Assembly (NCBI RefSeq): GCF_000685965.1 | Contig: NZ_JMLE01000008.1 | Location: 1 to 64,000, forward strand | Source of the DNA: Arthrobacter sp. UNC362MFTsu5.1 | GTDB taxonomy: Bacteria; Actinomycetota; Actinomycetes; Actinomycetales; Micrococcaceae | Length of the DNA: 64,000 nucleotides | Reading direction: 5' to 3' | Shown here: in pieces, positions 38,161 to 45,552 of the stretch | Layout of the letters: every line of letters begins with the position of its first letter | Position numbering within the stretch: the first letter of the stretch is position 1 | Translations under genes and position numbers: made by a program | Notes under the pieces: model-generated | Seen by the model: only the letters and a program-made list of their open reading frames with translations | The model's database searches: none | What the model was told of the DNA's origin: nothing

Positions 38161-39179
38161 CACTGGATCCGGAGCTGGCGGGCCTCATGCACCACGTGGC
38201 CGGTGCAGGGTCCTTCGCCGAGCTCCTGGCAGATCCCTCCGGCCTGGAGCGGCTGGAGGCCTTCAGCGCCGGAACGGCCGCGTATGCGGCGCCGGAGGTC
38301 GCAGTCCGGACCGTGGACGTGCCGGGCCCCAACGGCCCGGTGCCGGTGCGCATTTACGTCGGCGCCCCGGACACTTCCGGGGACAGCCCGGCCGCTGCCG
38401 GAGACGGGCTCCCGGCCCTCGTGTGGGTTCACGGCGGCGGTTTTGCCGGGGGCGGCCTGGACATGCGGGAAGCGGACCAGCTGGCACGGGAAGTGGCCGA
38501 CAGGACCGGCGGGGTGGTGCTGTCCGTGGGCTATCGGCTGGCACGCGGCGGGGTGCATTTTCCGGTGCCGCACGAGGATGTCCTGGCAGCCTGGTTGTGG
38601 GCCGTGGAGCACGCTGCTGAGCTGGGGGCTGACGCCCGGACCCTCTGCCTGGGCGGAGCCAGTGCCGGTGGCAACCTGGCGGTCGGTGCTGCCCTGTTTC
38701 TGAAGGATGCGGGCCGCCAGCTGCCCGCGAAGCTGGTGCTCGCCTACCCGTTCCTGCATGCGGAGCTGCCGGTGCCGCCGGACCTGCCGGAGCCGGGAGA
38801 TCCGGGGTCAGGGGACCTTCGGGAGGAGGGCATCGCCGGTCTTCCGCGTATCCTCCGCTTCACGGCGGACGATTGCCGCGCCATGGTGGAGAACTACATC
38901 GGAGGTCCCCTCCTGATGGCGTCTTCCTACGCCATGCCCGGCTACGCGGACCCTGCCGGCCTGCCGCCGGCTGCCGTTCTGGTGTGCGAATACGATGACC
39001 TGCGCCATTCCGGCGAGCTGTTCGTGGACGGTCTCCGGGCGGCCGGGATCGCCGTGGAGGCGCGCATGGAACCGGGCGCCACGCACGGCTTCCTCAACCA
39101 CTCGGCCGGACTGCGCATTGTGCAGCGCGGCCTGCAGTTCCTGGCCGGTGAAGTGGCGTCGGCGAAGCCATTTCAATGA
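38157..39179 (+). CDS. Alpha/beta-hydrolase of the HSL class (second of three)
   Basis: 340 residues. HGGGFAGGGLD near residue 95 is the oxyanion loop, GASAGGN near residue 164 holds the nucleophile Ser, EYDDLRHSGE gives the acid and GATHGF the His. This is the hormone-sensitive-lipase pattern. Coupled to the rhamnosidase by an ATGA overlap, so it may deacetylate acylated rhamnosides or cleave a phenolic ester. The stop codon abuts the operator of the next operon. Confidence 0.9.
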   Translation: MTLDPELAGLMHHVAGAGSFAELLADPSGLERLEAFSAGTAAYAAPEVAVRTVDVPGPNGPVPVRIYVGAPDTSGDSPAAAGDGLPALVWVHGGGFAGGGLDMREADQLAREVADRTGGVVLSVGYRLARGGVHFPVPHEDVLAAWLWAVEHAAELGADARTLCLGGASAGGNLAVGAALFLKDAGRQLPAKLVLAYPFLHAELPVPPDLPEPGDPGSGDLREEGIAGLPRILRFTADDCRAMVENYIGGPLLMASSYAMPGYADPAGLPPAAVLVCEYDDLRHSGELFVDGLRAAGIAVEARMEPGATHGFLNHSAGLRIVQRGLQFLAGEVASAKPFQ

Positions 39180-39185
39180 TTGGAA
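39171..39185. promoter_or_regulatory. IclR-type regulon operator, site F (esterase-FAH-monooxygenase operon)
   Basis: TTTCAATGATTGGAA, overlapping the stop codon of the preceding hydrolase and 96 bases before the next start. Confidence 0.75.
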
Positions 39186-39280
39186 ATTCCCGTTTCCGCC
39201 GGGGCTTCCGTCCAGCAGGCTTAGGGAAGAAGACGCCGGATCGATCCTGATTCCGGCCATGGCAACGGATGGAGTCATTG

Positions 39281-40153
39281 ATGACTGCAGGACAAGTCCT
39301 GAAGGGGATAGAGTTTTCACGTCCCGGCGGAGTGCCGTTGCTGCTGGACCTCTACCTGCCGGCGGAGGGATCCCCCCAAGGTCCGGTGCCGGCGGTTGTG
39401 CATTTCCACGGCGGCGGCTGGCGCATGGGGGAGCGTTCCTCCCTGGGCCCGTTGACCGACGCCTTTGCGCTGATGCCTTTCGAGCGCCTCGCTGCTGCCG
39501 GGTTCGTAGTGGTTTCGGCGGACTACCGGCTGTCCTCGCAGGCCGTCTTTCCGGCCCAGCACGAGGATGCCACAGCGGCGGTCTCGTGGCTCCGGACCCA
39601 CGCTGCCCAGTACAACGTTGACCCGGGCCGGATTTTTACCTGGGGCGATTCGGCAGGCGGGCACCTGGCCTGCCTGGTGGGCCTCGGCGCTCACGTGCCC
39701 GGCAGTGACGGGTCCGGCACCGCGGCGTCCGGTGCGAACGCAGTCGCCGCCGTCGCGGCCTGGTACGCGCCAACAGACCTTGTCCGGATGGGCAGCCAGG
39801 CCCTGCCGGATGCCGTGGCAACGGCCGACGACCCCGGTTCCCGCGAAGCGCTCCTCCTCGGAGCCCAGCCCGCTGATGCCCCGGACAGGGCAGCCGCGGC
39901 GAGCCCGCTGAGCTATGCGGGCGGCCAAGCGCCACCGTTCTTCCTGGCCCACGGCACGGCGGACCGGTTCGTCCCGCCGGCCCAGGCCACCACGTTTGCC
40001 GCGGCGCTGGAAACCGCCGGCGCCGACGTCGAACTTCTCCTCATCGAAGGTGCCGACCACATGTGGTTGCTGCCGGACAAAAGCCCGGCAGCGGCGCAGA
40101 AGGTCCTGGACGCCACCATCGATTTCTTCCGCAGGCATGCCCGGATCACCTGA
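39281..40153 (+). CDS. Alpha/beta-hydrolase esterase (third of three)
   Basis: 290 residues. HFHGGGWRMG is the oxyanion loop, GDSAGGHLA (near residue 124) the nucleophile elbow, AHGTADRFVP supplies Asp and GADHMWLLP the His. The ATG at 39281 has GGAG six bases upstream and is preferred to the earlier in-frame ATG. It heads the operon with the FAH-family, monooxygenase and DUF3500 genes, so among the three hydrolases it is the best candidate for the depside step. Confidence 0.9.
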   Translation: MTAGQVLKGIEFSRPGGVPLLLDLYLPAEGSPQGPVPAVVHFHGGGWRMGERSSLGPLTDAFALMPFERLAAAGFVVVSADYRLSSQAVFPAQHEDATAAVSWLRTHAAQYNVDPGRIFTWGDSAGGHLACLVGLGAHVPGSDGSGTAASGANAVAAVAAWYAPTDLVRMGSQALPDAVATADDPGSREALLLGAQPADAPDRAAAASPLSYAGGQAPPFFLAHGTADRFVPPAQATTFAAALETAGADVELLLIEGADHMWLLPDKSPAAAQKVLDATIDFFRRHARIT

Positions 40154-40180
40154 CCCGGCACCTGGTGACCAGCCACCTCC

Positions 40181-40225
40181 TGATTTTGCACCCACTGATT
40201 TTGAACCTCTTGAATTTGAACCAGC
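40181..40225. repeat. Three tandem 15-bp units
   Basis: Units beginning TGATTTTG or TGAATTTG at 40181-40195, 40196-40210 and 40211-40225, in the gap between the third esterase and the FAH-family gene. AT-rich compared with the surroundings. Confidence 0.7.
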
Positions 40226-40270
40226 CTGACCGGCATTCCCGGTGCCCGGGCTAGACCTGAAAGGCTCCAC

Positions 40271-41143
40271 ATGCAGTACATCGGCATCAACCACCGCGGC
40301 GAACCCTGGGCAGCGGTCGTGGCGGACTCCCGCGTTTTCCCGCTGGCACCCGTGGGCGAGTTCTGGGCAGACGCCGCCGGCTGGCAAGACAAGTCTGTCT
40401 CCCTGACGTCCGGTACCTCTCAGCCCGACGGCGGCGGCTGGCTTGGGCGCGGCAGCGTCACCGAAGTGCCCCTGGTGCCCGCATCGGCCCGCGTCATCTG
40501 TGTGGGCCTCAACTACAAAGCCCATGCCGCGGAAGGCAGCTACAAGGACCAGGAGCTCCCTCCGTATCCCACGCTGTTCGGCCGCTGGACGGCTTCCCTG
40601 TCAGTAGGGAATGTGCCGGTGCCCGTGCCGTCCGGCGAAGCGGGACTGGACTGGGAAGGCGAAGTGGCGGCGTACATCGGCCGGCGAGTGGAATCCGCGG
40701 ACGAGGCCGAAGCGTCCGGGGCGGTCTTCGGCTATTCCACATTCAATGACCTCACCGCCCGCCGGGCTCAGAAGCTCACCACGCAGTGGACCCTGGGTAA
40801 GAACGGCGACCTCACCGGGCCACTCGGCCCGCTGGTCAGCCGGGACGACGTGGGCGATCTCCGTGACGGCCTCCAGGTCCGCACGCGGGTGAACGGCACC
40901 GAGGTCCAGAACGGCAACACGCGGGACATGATCTTCTCCGTGCCGGCCATCATCTCGCTGATCAGCCAGACCCTCACGCTCCACCCCGGCGATGTGATCG
41001 CCACCGGAACCCCGGAGGGCGTGGGGTACGCCCGCACACCGCAGTGGCTGCTGCAGCCGGGCGACACCGTTGAAGTCGAAATCGACCGCCTCGGCACGCT
41101 CACCACCCCCGTTGGCGACATCTCACTCCGTGGCCGTGCCTGA
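40271..41143 (+). CDS. Fumarylacetoacetate-hydrolase-family protein
   Basis: 290 residues with the FAH fold: VICVGLNYKAHAAEG, metal ligands in LDWEGEVAAYIGRR (acidic pair E-x-E) and FNDLTARRAQ, and TGTPEGVGYARTP near the C-terminus. Members hydrolyse, decarboxylate or isomerise 2-oxo acids from aromatic ring cleavage. The context (monooxygenase just downstream) fits hydrolysis of a ring-fission product. Its stop shares a base with the monooxygenase start. Confidence 0.9.
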   Translation: MQYIGINHRGEPWAAVVADSRVFPLAPVGEFWADAAGWQDKSVSLTSGTSQPDGGGWLGRGSVTEVPLVPASARVICVGLNYKAHAAEGSYKDQELPPYPTLFGRWTASLSVGNVPVPVPSGEAGLDWEGEVAAYIGRRVESADEAEASGAVFGYSTFNDLTARRAQKLTTQWTLGKNGDLTGPLGPLVSRDDVGDLRDGLQVRTRVNGTEVQNGNTRDMIFSVPAIISLISQTLTLHPGDVIATGTPEGVGYARTPQWLLQPGDTVEVEIDRLGTLTTPVGDISLRGRA

Positions 41144-43008
41144 TGGTCACGCTGCAATCCGCCTCTCCCGACGAGCTGCCGGAGGAGGTGCAGGTCCTGA
41201 TCTCCGGCGGCGGCCCCAGCGGGCTCTTCCTCGCCCTGGACCTCGCATCCCGCGGCATCCCGAGCACGGTGGTTGAACCACGGACCACCGTGGATCCGGC
41301 CCGGCCCCGGGCCAAGACCACCAACGCGCGCACCATGACCCACCTCCGCCGGCTGGGGTTGGCCGACGCACTCCGCGCCGCGGCCCCGCTTGCCGTGGAC
41401 TACGCCCAGGACGTGACCTTCTGCACCGGCCTTACCGGCCCTTCCGCCCATGAACTCCGGACGTTCCGGCACGCATTCCAGCTGGTGCCGGGCCGCTACG
41501 GGCCGCAGCCTGAATGCGGCCAGCAGGTCCCGCAGCCTGTCCTGGAGGAGGTCCTCCGAGCTGCCGCGGCCGAGGCCCCGTTGGTCACCTTGCTGACCGG
41601 GTGGCACGTGCAGGACGTCAGTGTTCATTCCGGTGCGGTTCCTTCGGGAACCGCCGGCACCGGAAGCGGAACCGCCGCTACCGGAAGCCGGACCGCCGGC
41701 ACCGGAAGCCGGACCGCCGTGGTGGTGGCGGACAGTACCGGACGGACCCGCACCATCACCGCCGACTACGTGGCCGGGGCCGACGGCGGTTCCTCCGCCG
41801 TGCGCCGCAGCCTGGGCATCCGCCTGGAAGGCGGCTCCGCGGAGCTGTCCAACATCAGCATCATGTTCCGTTCGAAGGACCTTGGTTCCGCGATCGCGCT
41901 GCAACCTGCCGTCCAGTACTGGGTGGTGGGCGGGGAAACCGCCGGGATGGTGGGCCGGATGGACCTCGCCGATACGTGGTGGGCCATCGTGCAGGGCGTG
42001 GACGCGGAAGCTGCGGGCGCGCTGGCGGATGATGCCGCCGTCGCCATGGTCCGCGAACTGGTGGGGGCAGAGGTGGACGTTGACGTGGTGGCCACGGATC
42101 CCTGGACCGCCCGCATGCTTCTTGCCCCCGGCTACGGCCGTGACGGCGTGTTCCTGGTGGGCGACGCGGCGCACCTGAATCCTCCGTGGGGCGGGCACGG
42201 CTTCAACACGTGCATCGGCGATGCCGCGAACCTTGCGTGGAAGATCGCGGCCAGCGTGGCCGGCTGGGGCGGGCCGGAACTCCTGGCCAGTTACGGGCTG
42301 GAACGCCGTCCGGTGGCGGCGCGGACCATCCGCGACGCCGCCAGCAACGGCGAGGCGCTCGCCTACCATTTCGCGGATCCGGCACTGCGCGGTACCGGCA
42401 GCGACGGCGTGCGGGCGAGGCAGGCGGCGTACGAGGCGCTCTCGGTCAAGCAGAGCGAGTTCGATTCGCTGGGACTGGTGCTCGGCTACTCCTACGCGGA
42501 TTCGCCCCTGGTGGTGCCGGACGGGTCGCCGGTTCCCGCTGAGGACCCCATCCGGTACGTCGCTTCGGCCAGCCCGGGGGCCCTGCTGCCGCATGCATGG
42601 CTGGACGACTCCACGTCCGTCTACAGTCTGCTGGGGGCAGGGTTCACCCTCCTGGCCGACGCCGCTGCGCTGGGCGGGGTGCCGGAAGCCCAGGCTTTTG
42701 CGCCGGTGGTCCAAGCTGCAGCCCGGCAGGGCATCCCGGTGACCATCACCGCCGTCGGACCTTCCGAGGACGGGACGCCCATGGCTGACCTGTGGGGAGC
42801 CGACTCGGTGCTGGTCCGCCCGGACCAGCACGTGGCCTGGCGCGGTACTTCCGCAGAGGCGGCCGCGGCAGCGCTTGCCGTTGCCGCCGGCTGGAGCGCA
42901 GCGTCCCGGCACTCTTTGGGGCACAACTCCTCGCAGCCCGTCCCTTCTCCGTCCAACCCCTCACACGTCAACGAAAGGGGCTCCCGTGTCAGCGCCGTCA
43001 TTCCGTGA
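41143..43008 (+). CDS. Class A flavin monooxygenase (phenol-hydroxylase-like, PheA/TfdB type)
   Basis: 621 residues. FAD motif ISGGGPSGLFLALDLASRG at about residues 21-39, DG-type motif YVAGADGGSSAVRR and the GD motif VFLVGDAAHLNPPWGGHGFNT near residue 340. A C-terminal thioredoxin-like domain gives the length typical of polyketide/phenol hydroxylases. Residues about 169-192 are a simple repeat (GTAGTGS-like units) inserted between strands of the FAD domain. I infer ortho-hydroxylation of a phloroglucinol- or resorcinol-like acid. The end overlaps the DUF3500 gene by 23 bases. Confidence 0.9.
   Translation: MVTLQSASPDELPEEVQVLISGGGPSGLFLALDLASRGIPSTVVEPRTTVDPARPRAKTTNARTMTHLRRLGLADALRAAAPLAVDYAQDVTFCTGLTGPSAHELRTFRHAFQLVPGRYGPQPECGQQVPQPVLEEVLRAAAAEAPLVTLLTGWHVQDVSVHSGAVPSGTAGTGSGTAATGSRTAGTGSRTAVVVADSTGRTRTITADYVAGADGGSSAVRRSLGIRLEGGSAELSNISIMFRSKDLGSAIALQPAVQYWVVGGETAGMVGRMDLADTWWAIVQGVDAEAAGALADDAAVAMVRELVGAEVDVDVVATDPWTARMLLAPGYGRDGVFLVGDAAHLNPPWGGHGFNTCIGDAANLAWKIAASVAGWGGPELLASYGLERRPVAARTIRDAASNGEALAYHFADPALRGTGSDGVRARQAAYEALSVKQSEFDSLGLVLGYSYADSPLVVPDGSPVPAEDPIRYVASASPGALLPHAWLDDSTSVYSLLGAGFTLLADAAALGGVPEAQAFAPVVQAAARQGIPVTITAVGPSEDGTPMADLWGADSVLVRPDQHVAWRGTSAEAAAAALAVAAGWSAASRHSLGHNSSQPVPSPSNPSHVNERGSRVSAVIP
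41647..41718. repeat. 21-bp coding minisatellite inside the monooxygenase gene
   Basis: About 3.4 copies with units at 41647-41667, 41668-41688 and 41689-41709. Each encodes seven residues ([21 protein letters not shown]), so copy number changes keep the frame. Confidence 0.85.
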
Positions 43009-44230
43009 TTTTCTCTTCGCCCCGGACCATCCGCGGGTGGCCGGGATCCGCGGCCTGGCCGCCCGGGACTACGCCGAGGCCGCCAAGACCGATTCCTTTG
43101 CCGGGCCCATGATCGAAGGCTGGGACGCGCTCTACCCGGAACCCTTTAGCGGCATAACGAACGACGGCGTCCTCCGCCCGGGGCTCTATCCGCTGGCACC
43201 CGCACGGGACGGCGAAGAAGCGCCCACAGCGTCGATGGTTGCCGCCGGCCGGAAGCTGCTGGAGGTGGCCACACGGGAGCAGGTGACCCGGTTGACTTAC
43301 GCCGTGGACGCCCACGAGTGGAAGAGCTGGGCGAATCCGGAGTTCATGCAGCACGACACCGGACTGCGCCTTGATGAACTGGATCCGCCGGTCCGCGATG
43401 CCGCGCTGGCCGTGGTGGAGGAGAGCCTGAGCCCGGCCGGCTTCGACCTGGCCAGGAACCTCATGCGGATCAACGGATTCCTGGGTGAACTGGTGGAGCT
43501 TCCGCTGCTGATGAACGAGTTCAGTTACAACTTCGCCTTGTTCGGTGAGCCTTCGGAGACGGAACCGTGGGGCTGGCAGCTCTTCGGCCATCACGTGGCG
43601 CTCAACTGTTTGGTCGCGGGCACGCAACTGGTGATTTCGCCCGTGTTCCTCGGCGCGGAACCGGACGTGATCGACGCCGGCCCGCACCGGGGCGTCAAGG
43701 TCTTCAAGGAACGCATCGCGCTGGCCCGGCAACTGATGGGTGCGCTGCCCGAGGGGCTCCGAAAGGAGGCGACCGTGTACGCCGCCATGGTGGACCCGGC
43801 CATGCCCGAGGGGCGCATCCACCCGGGGGATGAACGGCACCTGGGCGGCTGCTTCCAGGACAACCGGGTGATTCCTTACGAGGGCATCCCGGTCAGCTCG
43901 ATGCCGCCTGTAGCGCTGGCCGTGCTGGAGGAGGTGGTGGAGGATTTCATCGCCTACCTGCCGGACGGACCCAGGGCTGCGCGGCGCAGGGAGATCCAGG
44001 AGCACTTCGGCGAGAGCTGGTTCAGCTGGATCGGCGGCTGGGAGGGGCAGGAGGCCTTCTACTTCCGGTTGCAGAGCCCGGTGGTGGTGATGGAACTGGA
44101 CCACCACACGGGGGTCTTCCTCAGCAACGAAGAGCCTGCACCGTTCCACATGCATACGGTCCTGCGCACGCCCCATGGCAACGACTATGGCCGCGAACTC
44201 GTGCGCCACTTCCCGTCGATTGCTCCGTAA
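42986..44230 (+). CDS. DUF3500 protein of unknown function
   Basis: 414 residues from a GTG with AAAGGGG five bases before it. The C-terminal part matches DUF3500, with DHHTGVFLSNEEP followed by FHMHTVLRTPHGNDYG near residues 386-402. The H-x-H pair, the preceding DHH and the conserved Arg/Asn/Asp look like a metal or substrate site, but no chemistry is established for the family. No signal peptide or membrane helix. It is the last gene of the esterase-FAH-monooxygenase operon, overlapping the monooxygenase by 23 bases, so it very likely takes part in the same aromatic pathway. Confidence 0.85.
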   Translation: MSAPSFRDFLFAPDHPRVAGIRGLAARDYAEAAKTDSFAGPMIEGWDALYPEPFSGITNDGVLRPGLYPLAPARDGEEAPTASMVAAGRKLLEVATREQVTRLTYAVDAHEWKSWANPEFMQHDTGLRLDELDPPVRDAALAVVEESLSPAGFDLARNLMRINGFLGELVELPLLMNEFSYNFALFGEPSETEPWGWQLFGHHVALNCLVAGTQLVISPVFLGAEPDVIDAGPHRGVKVFKERIALARQLMGALPEGLRKEATVYAAMVDPAMPEGRIHPGDERHLGGCFQDNRVIPYEGIPVSSMPPVALAVLEEVVEDFIAYLPDGPRAARRREIQEHFGESWFSWIGGWEGQEAFYFRLQSPVVVMELDHHTGVFLSNEEPAPFHMHTVLRTPHGNDYGRELVRHFPSIAP

Positions 44231-44273
44231 CAGCCGTTTTCCGGGGTGAAAAGGGCGCCCACGGAGCAATCGA
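44216..44273. repeat. 13-bp inverted repeat at the end of the DUF3500 gene
   Basis: TCGATTGCTCCGT (44216-44228) and ACGGAGCAATCGA (44261-44273) are exact complements 32 bases apart; the left arm enters the stop codon. It could form a long hairpin or be a remnant of a duplication. Confidence 0.7.
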
Positions 44274-44292
44274 TGGCTCCCGGAAACCAACT

Positions 44293-44326
44293 ATGGCCCG
44301 GACTTCCTTTCGGAAGTCCGGGCCAT
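44293..44326. terminator. Bidirectional terminator between DUF3500 and quercetinase genes
   Basis: Perfect 15-bp stem (ATGGCCCGGACTTCC, 44293-44307, with its complement 44312-44326) and a four-base loop, between two convergent genes. Confidence 0.85.
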
Positions 44327-44345
44327 TGGCGTTTGGTGGTCCTTC

Positions 44346-45413
44346 TCAGATGTCCAGGGCAGCCCGACGCTGCGGCGGGGGTCCTACGACGGTCAGGTCC
44401 ATCTCTGCCTGGGCGCGGCCGAAGCCTTCCATATCCATGTACGGCGTGCCGCCTTCGGTGTACATGTAATCGTCCGTGGGCTTGTTGAAGTACTCAAAGA
44501 AGCCGTTGAAGACCGACGGCGTCAGGAAACCCACCATCTGGGTGTGGTGTGAGTCGAACGCGAAGGAGTGGACGGTCCCGGCCGGCGCGTGCACGAAGTC
44601 GCCCTTGGTCAGGAGCATCTCGCGGCCGTTGGCGTAGAGCCACATCCGGCCCTCGGTGCACAGGAAGTTCTCGGTATGTTCCGAGTGGAAGTGCAGCGGA
44701 ATGTAGGGCGACTTGGCTCCCTTGGTGTGCACCGCGAAGTAGTTTGAGCCCGTGTTCGCAGGCCTTGAGAGGTACGTGAACATGGTCTGGTAGCTCACCA
44801 GGCGTTCGCCTTCGCCCGCGCTGAGGAAGTACGGGCTCTGGGTGGAGGGAAGGCCGGCGTCCTGCTGGAAGGTGGGTGCAGCACGCTCCACTTCAGGGAA
44901 CGTGATGCCGAACTCGGCGCCGACTTCGGCCTGCTCCTGCGCGCTGCGTTTGTGGCCGGCATGCACTGGCGGAACATGCGAATCGATGGGAGTGCCGACG
45001 CGTTCGTAGTAGGCCTCGGCGCCGCCGGGCGTCATCCAGTTCAGGAAGCGTGTGTAGTGGCTGGCCATGCGGTAGGCGTGCGGGGTTCCTGGCGGTATGA
45101 CTACGGAGTCGCCGGGCGTGAGGATGCGGCTCTCGCCGGGCAGCCACACGTGCAGGATGCCGTCGAAGACGTACAGGGTTTTGTGCTCCACCTTGTGGCT
45201 GACGAAGGGAGACTCGGCCCCCATTCCGCCCGAGACGTAGGCGGCACTGAAGATGCCGCCGGTGTCCGCGGATCGGGCGATGACGGTGACAAGCTGCCCG
45301 TTGATTTCGTACCGGGCGCCCTCGCCGGACGCCATGTAATAGGGGACAGCCTCGCCGGGCAGCGCGTTCGCCACCGGGAGTTGTGTGTTCATTTCCTCAA
45401 CGCTGAGGGACAT
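44346..45413 (-). CDS. Bicupin quercetin 2,3-dioxygenase (quercetinase)
   Basis: 355 residues, close to Bacillus QdoI and Streptomyces QueD in length. Both halves carry the quercetinase-type YY/YF-(M/L)-(A/S)-x-GEG stretch (residues 25-32 and 195-202). The C-terminal cupin has a full metal site: H241, H243, E248 and H282 (LHFHSEHTENF and GTVHSF). The N-terminal cupin has H73-K-V-E-H77 and H112, which departs from H-x-H-x4-E. The enzyme opens the heterocyclic ring of quercetin with O2, releasing CO and a depside. AAGGAACC precedes the ATG and a regulon site lies 82 bases upstream. Pirin-like or other bicupin roles are less likely. Confidence 0.88.
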   Translation of the reverse strand: MSLSVEEMNTQLPVANALPGEAVPYYMASGEGARYEINGQLVTVIARSADTGGIFSAAYVSGGMGAESPFVSHKVEHKTLYVFDGILHVWLPGESRILTPGDSVVIPPGTPHAYRMASHYTRFLNWMTPGGAEAYYERVGTPIDSHVPPVHAGHKRSAQEQAEVGAEFGITFPEVERAAPTFQQDAGLPSTQSPYFLSAGEGERLVSYQTMFTYLSRPANTGSNYFAVHTKGAKSPYIPLHFHSEHTENFLCTEGRMWLYANGREMLLTKGDFVHAPAGTVHSFAFDSHHTQMVGFLTPSVFNGFFEYFNKPTDDYMYTEGGTPYMDMEGFGRAQAEMDLTVVGPPPQRRAALDI

Positions 45414-45494
45414 TGGTTCCTTCTTTCCAGTCCGGAGCTTCGCCGTGGCGTGGTCACCAGCATGCCCTCAAACGAGGCGCCGGGGCGTCGGGCT

Positions 45495-45509
45495 TTCCAA
45501 TGAGTGAAA
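45495..45509. promoter_or_regulatory. IclR-type regulon operator, site G (quercetinase)
   Basis: On the minus strand it reads TTTCACTCATTGGAA, 82 bases upstream of the quercetinase start. Confidence 0.72.
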
Positions 45510-45552
45510 TACATTTCGGCGTGGGGCAGCCACTAGTCAGGACACTCAACTT

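Noticed and set aside
40768..42924. Minus-strand reading frame of about 700 codons opposite the FAH and monooxygenase genes
   Set aside because: Antisense to two recognised genes, with Arg/Gly/His-rich composition typical of high-GC shadows.
44238..44251. TTTC-N6-GAAA inside the inverted-repeat loop after the DUF3500 gene
   Set aside because: The spacing is one base shorter than in the seven regulon sites and the position is downstream of the gene.
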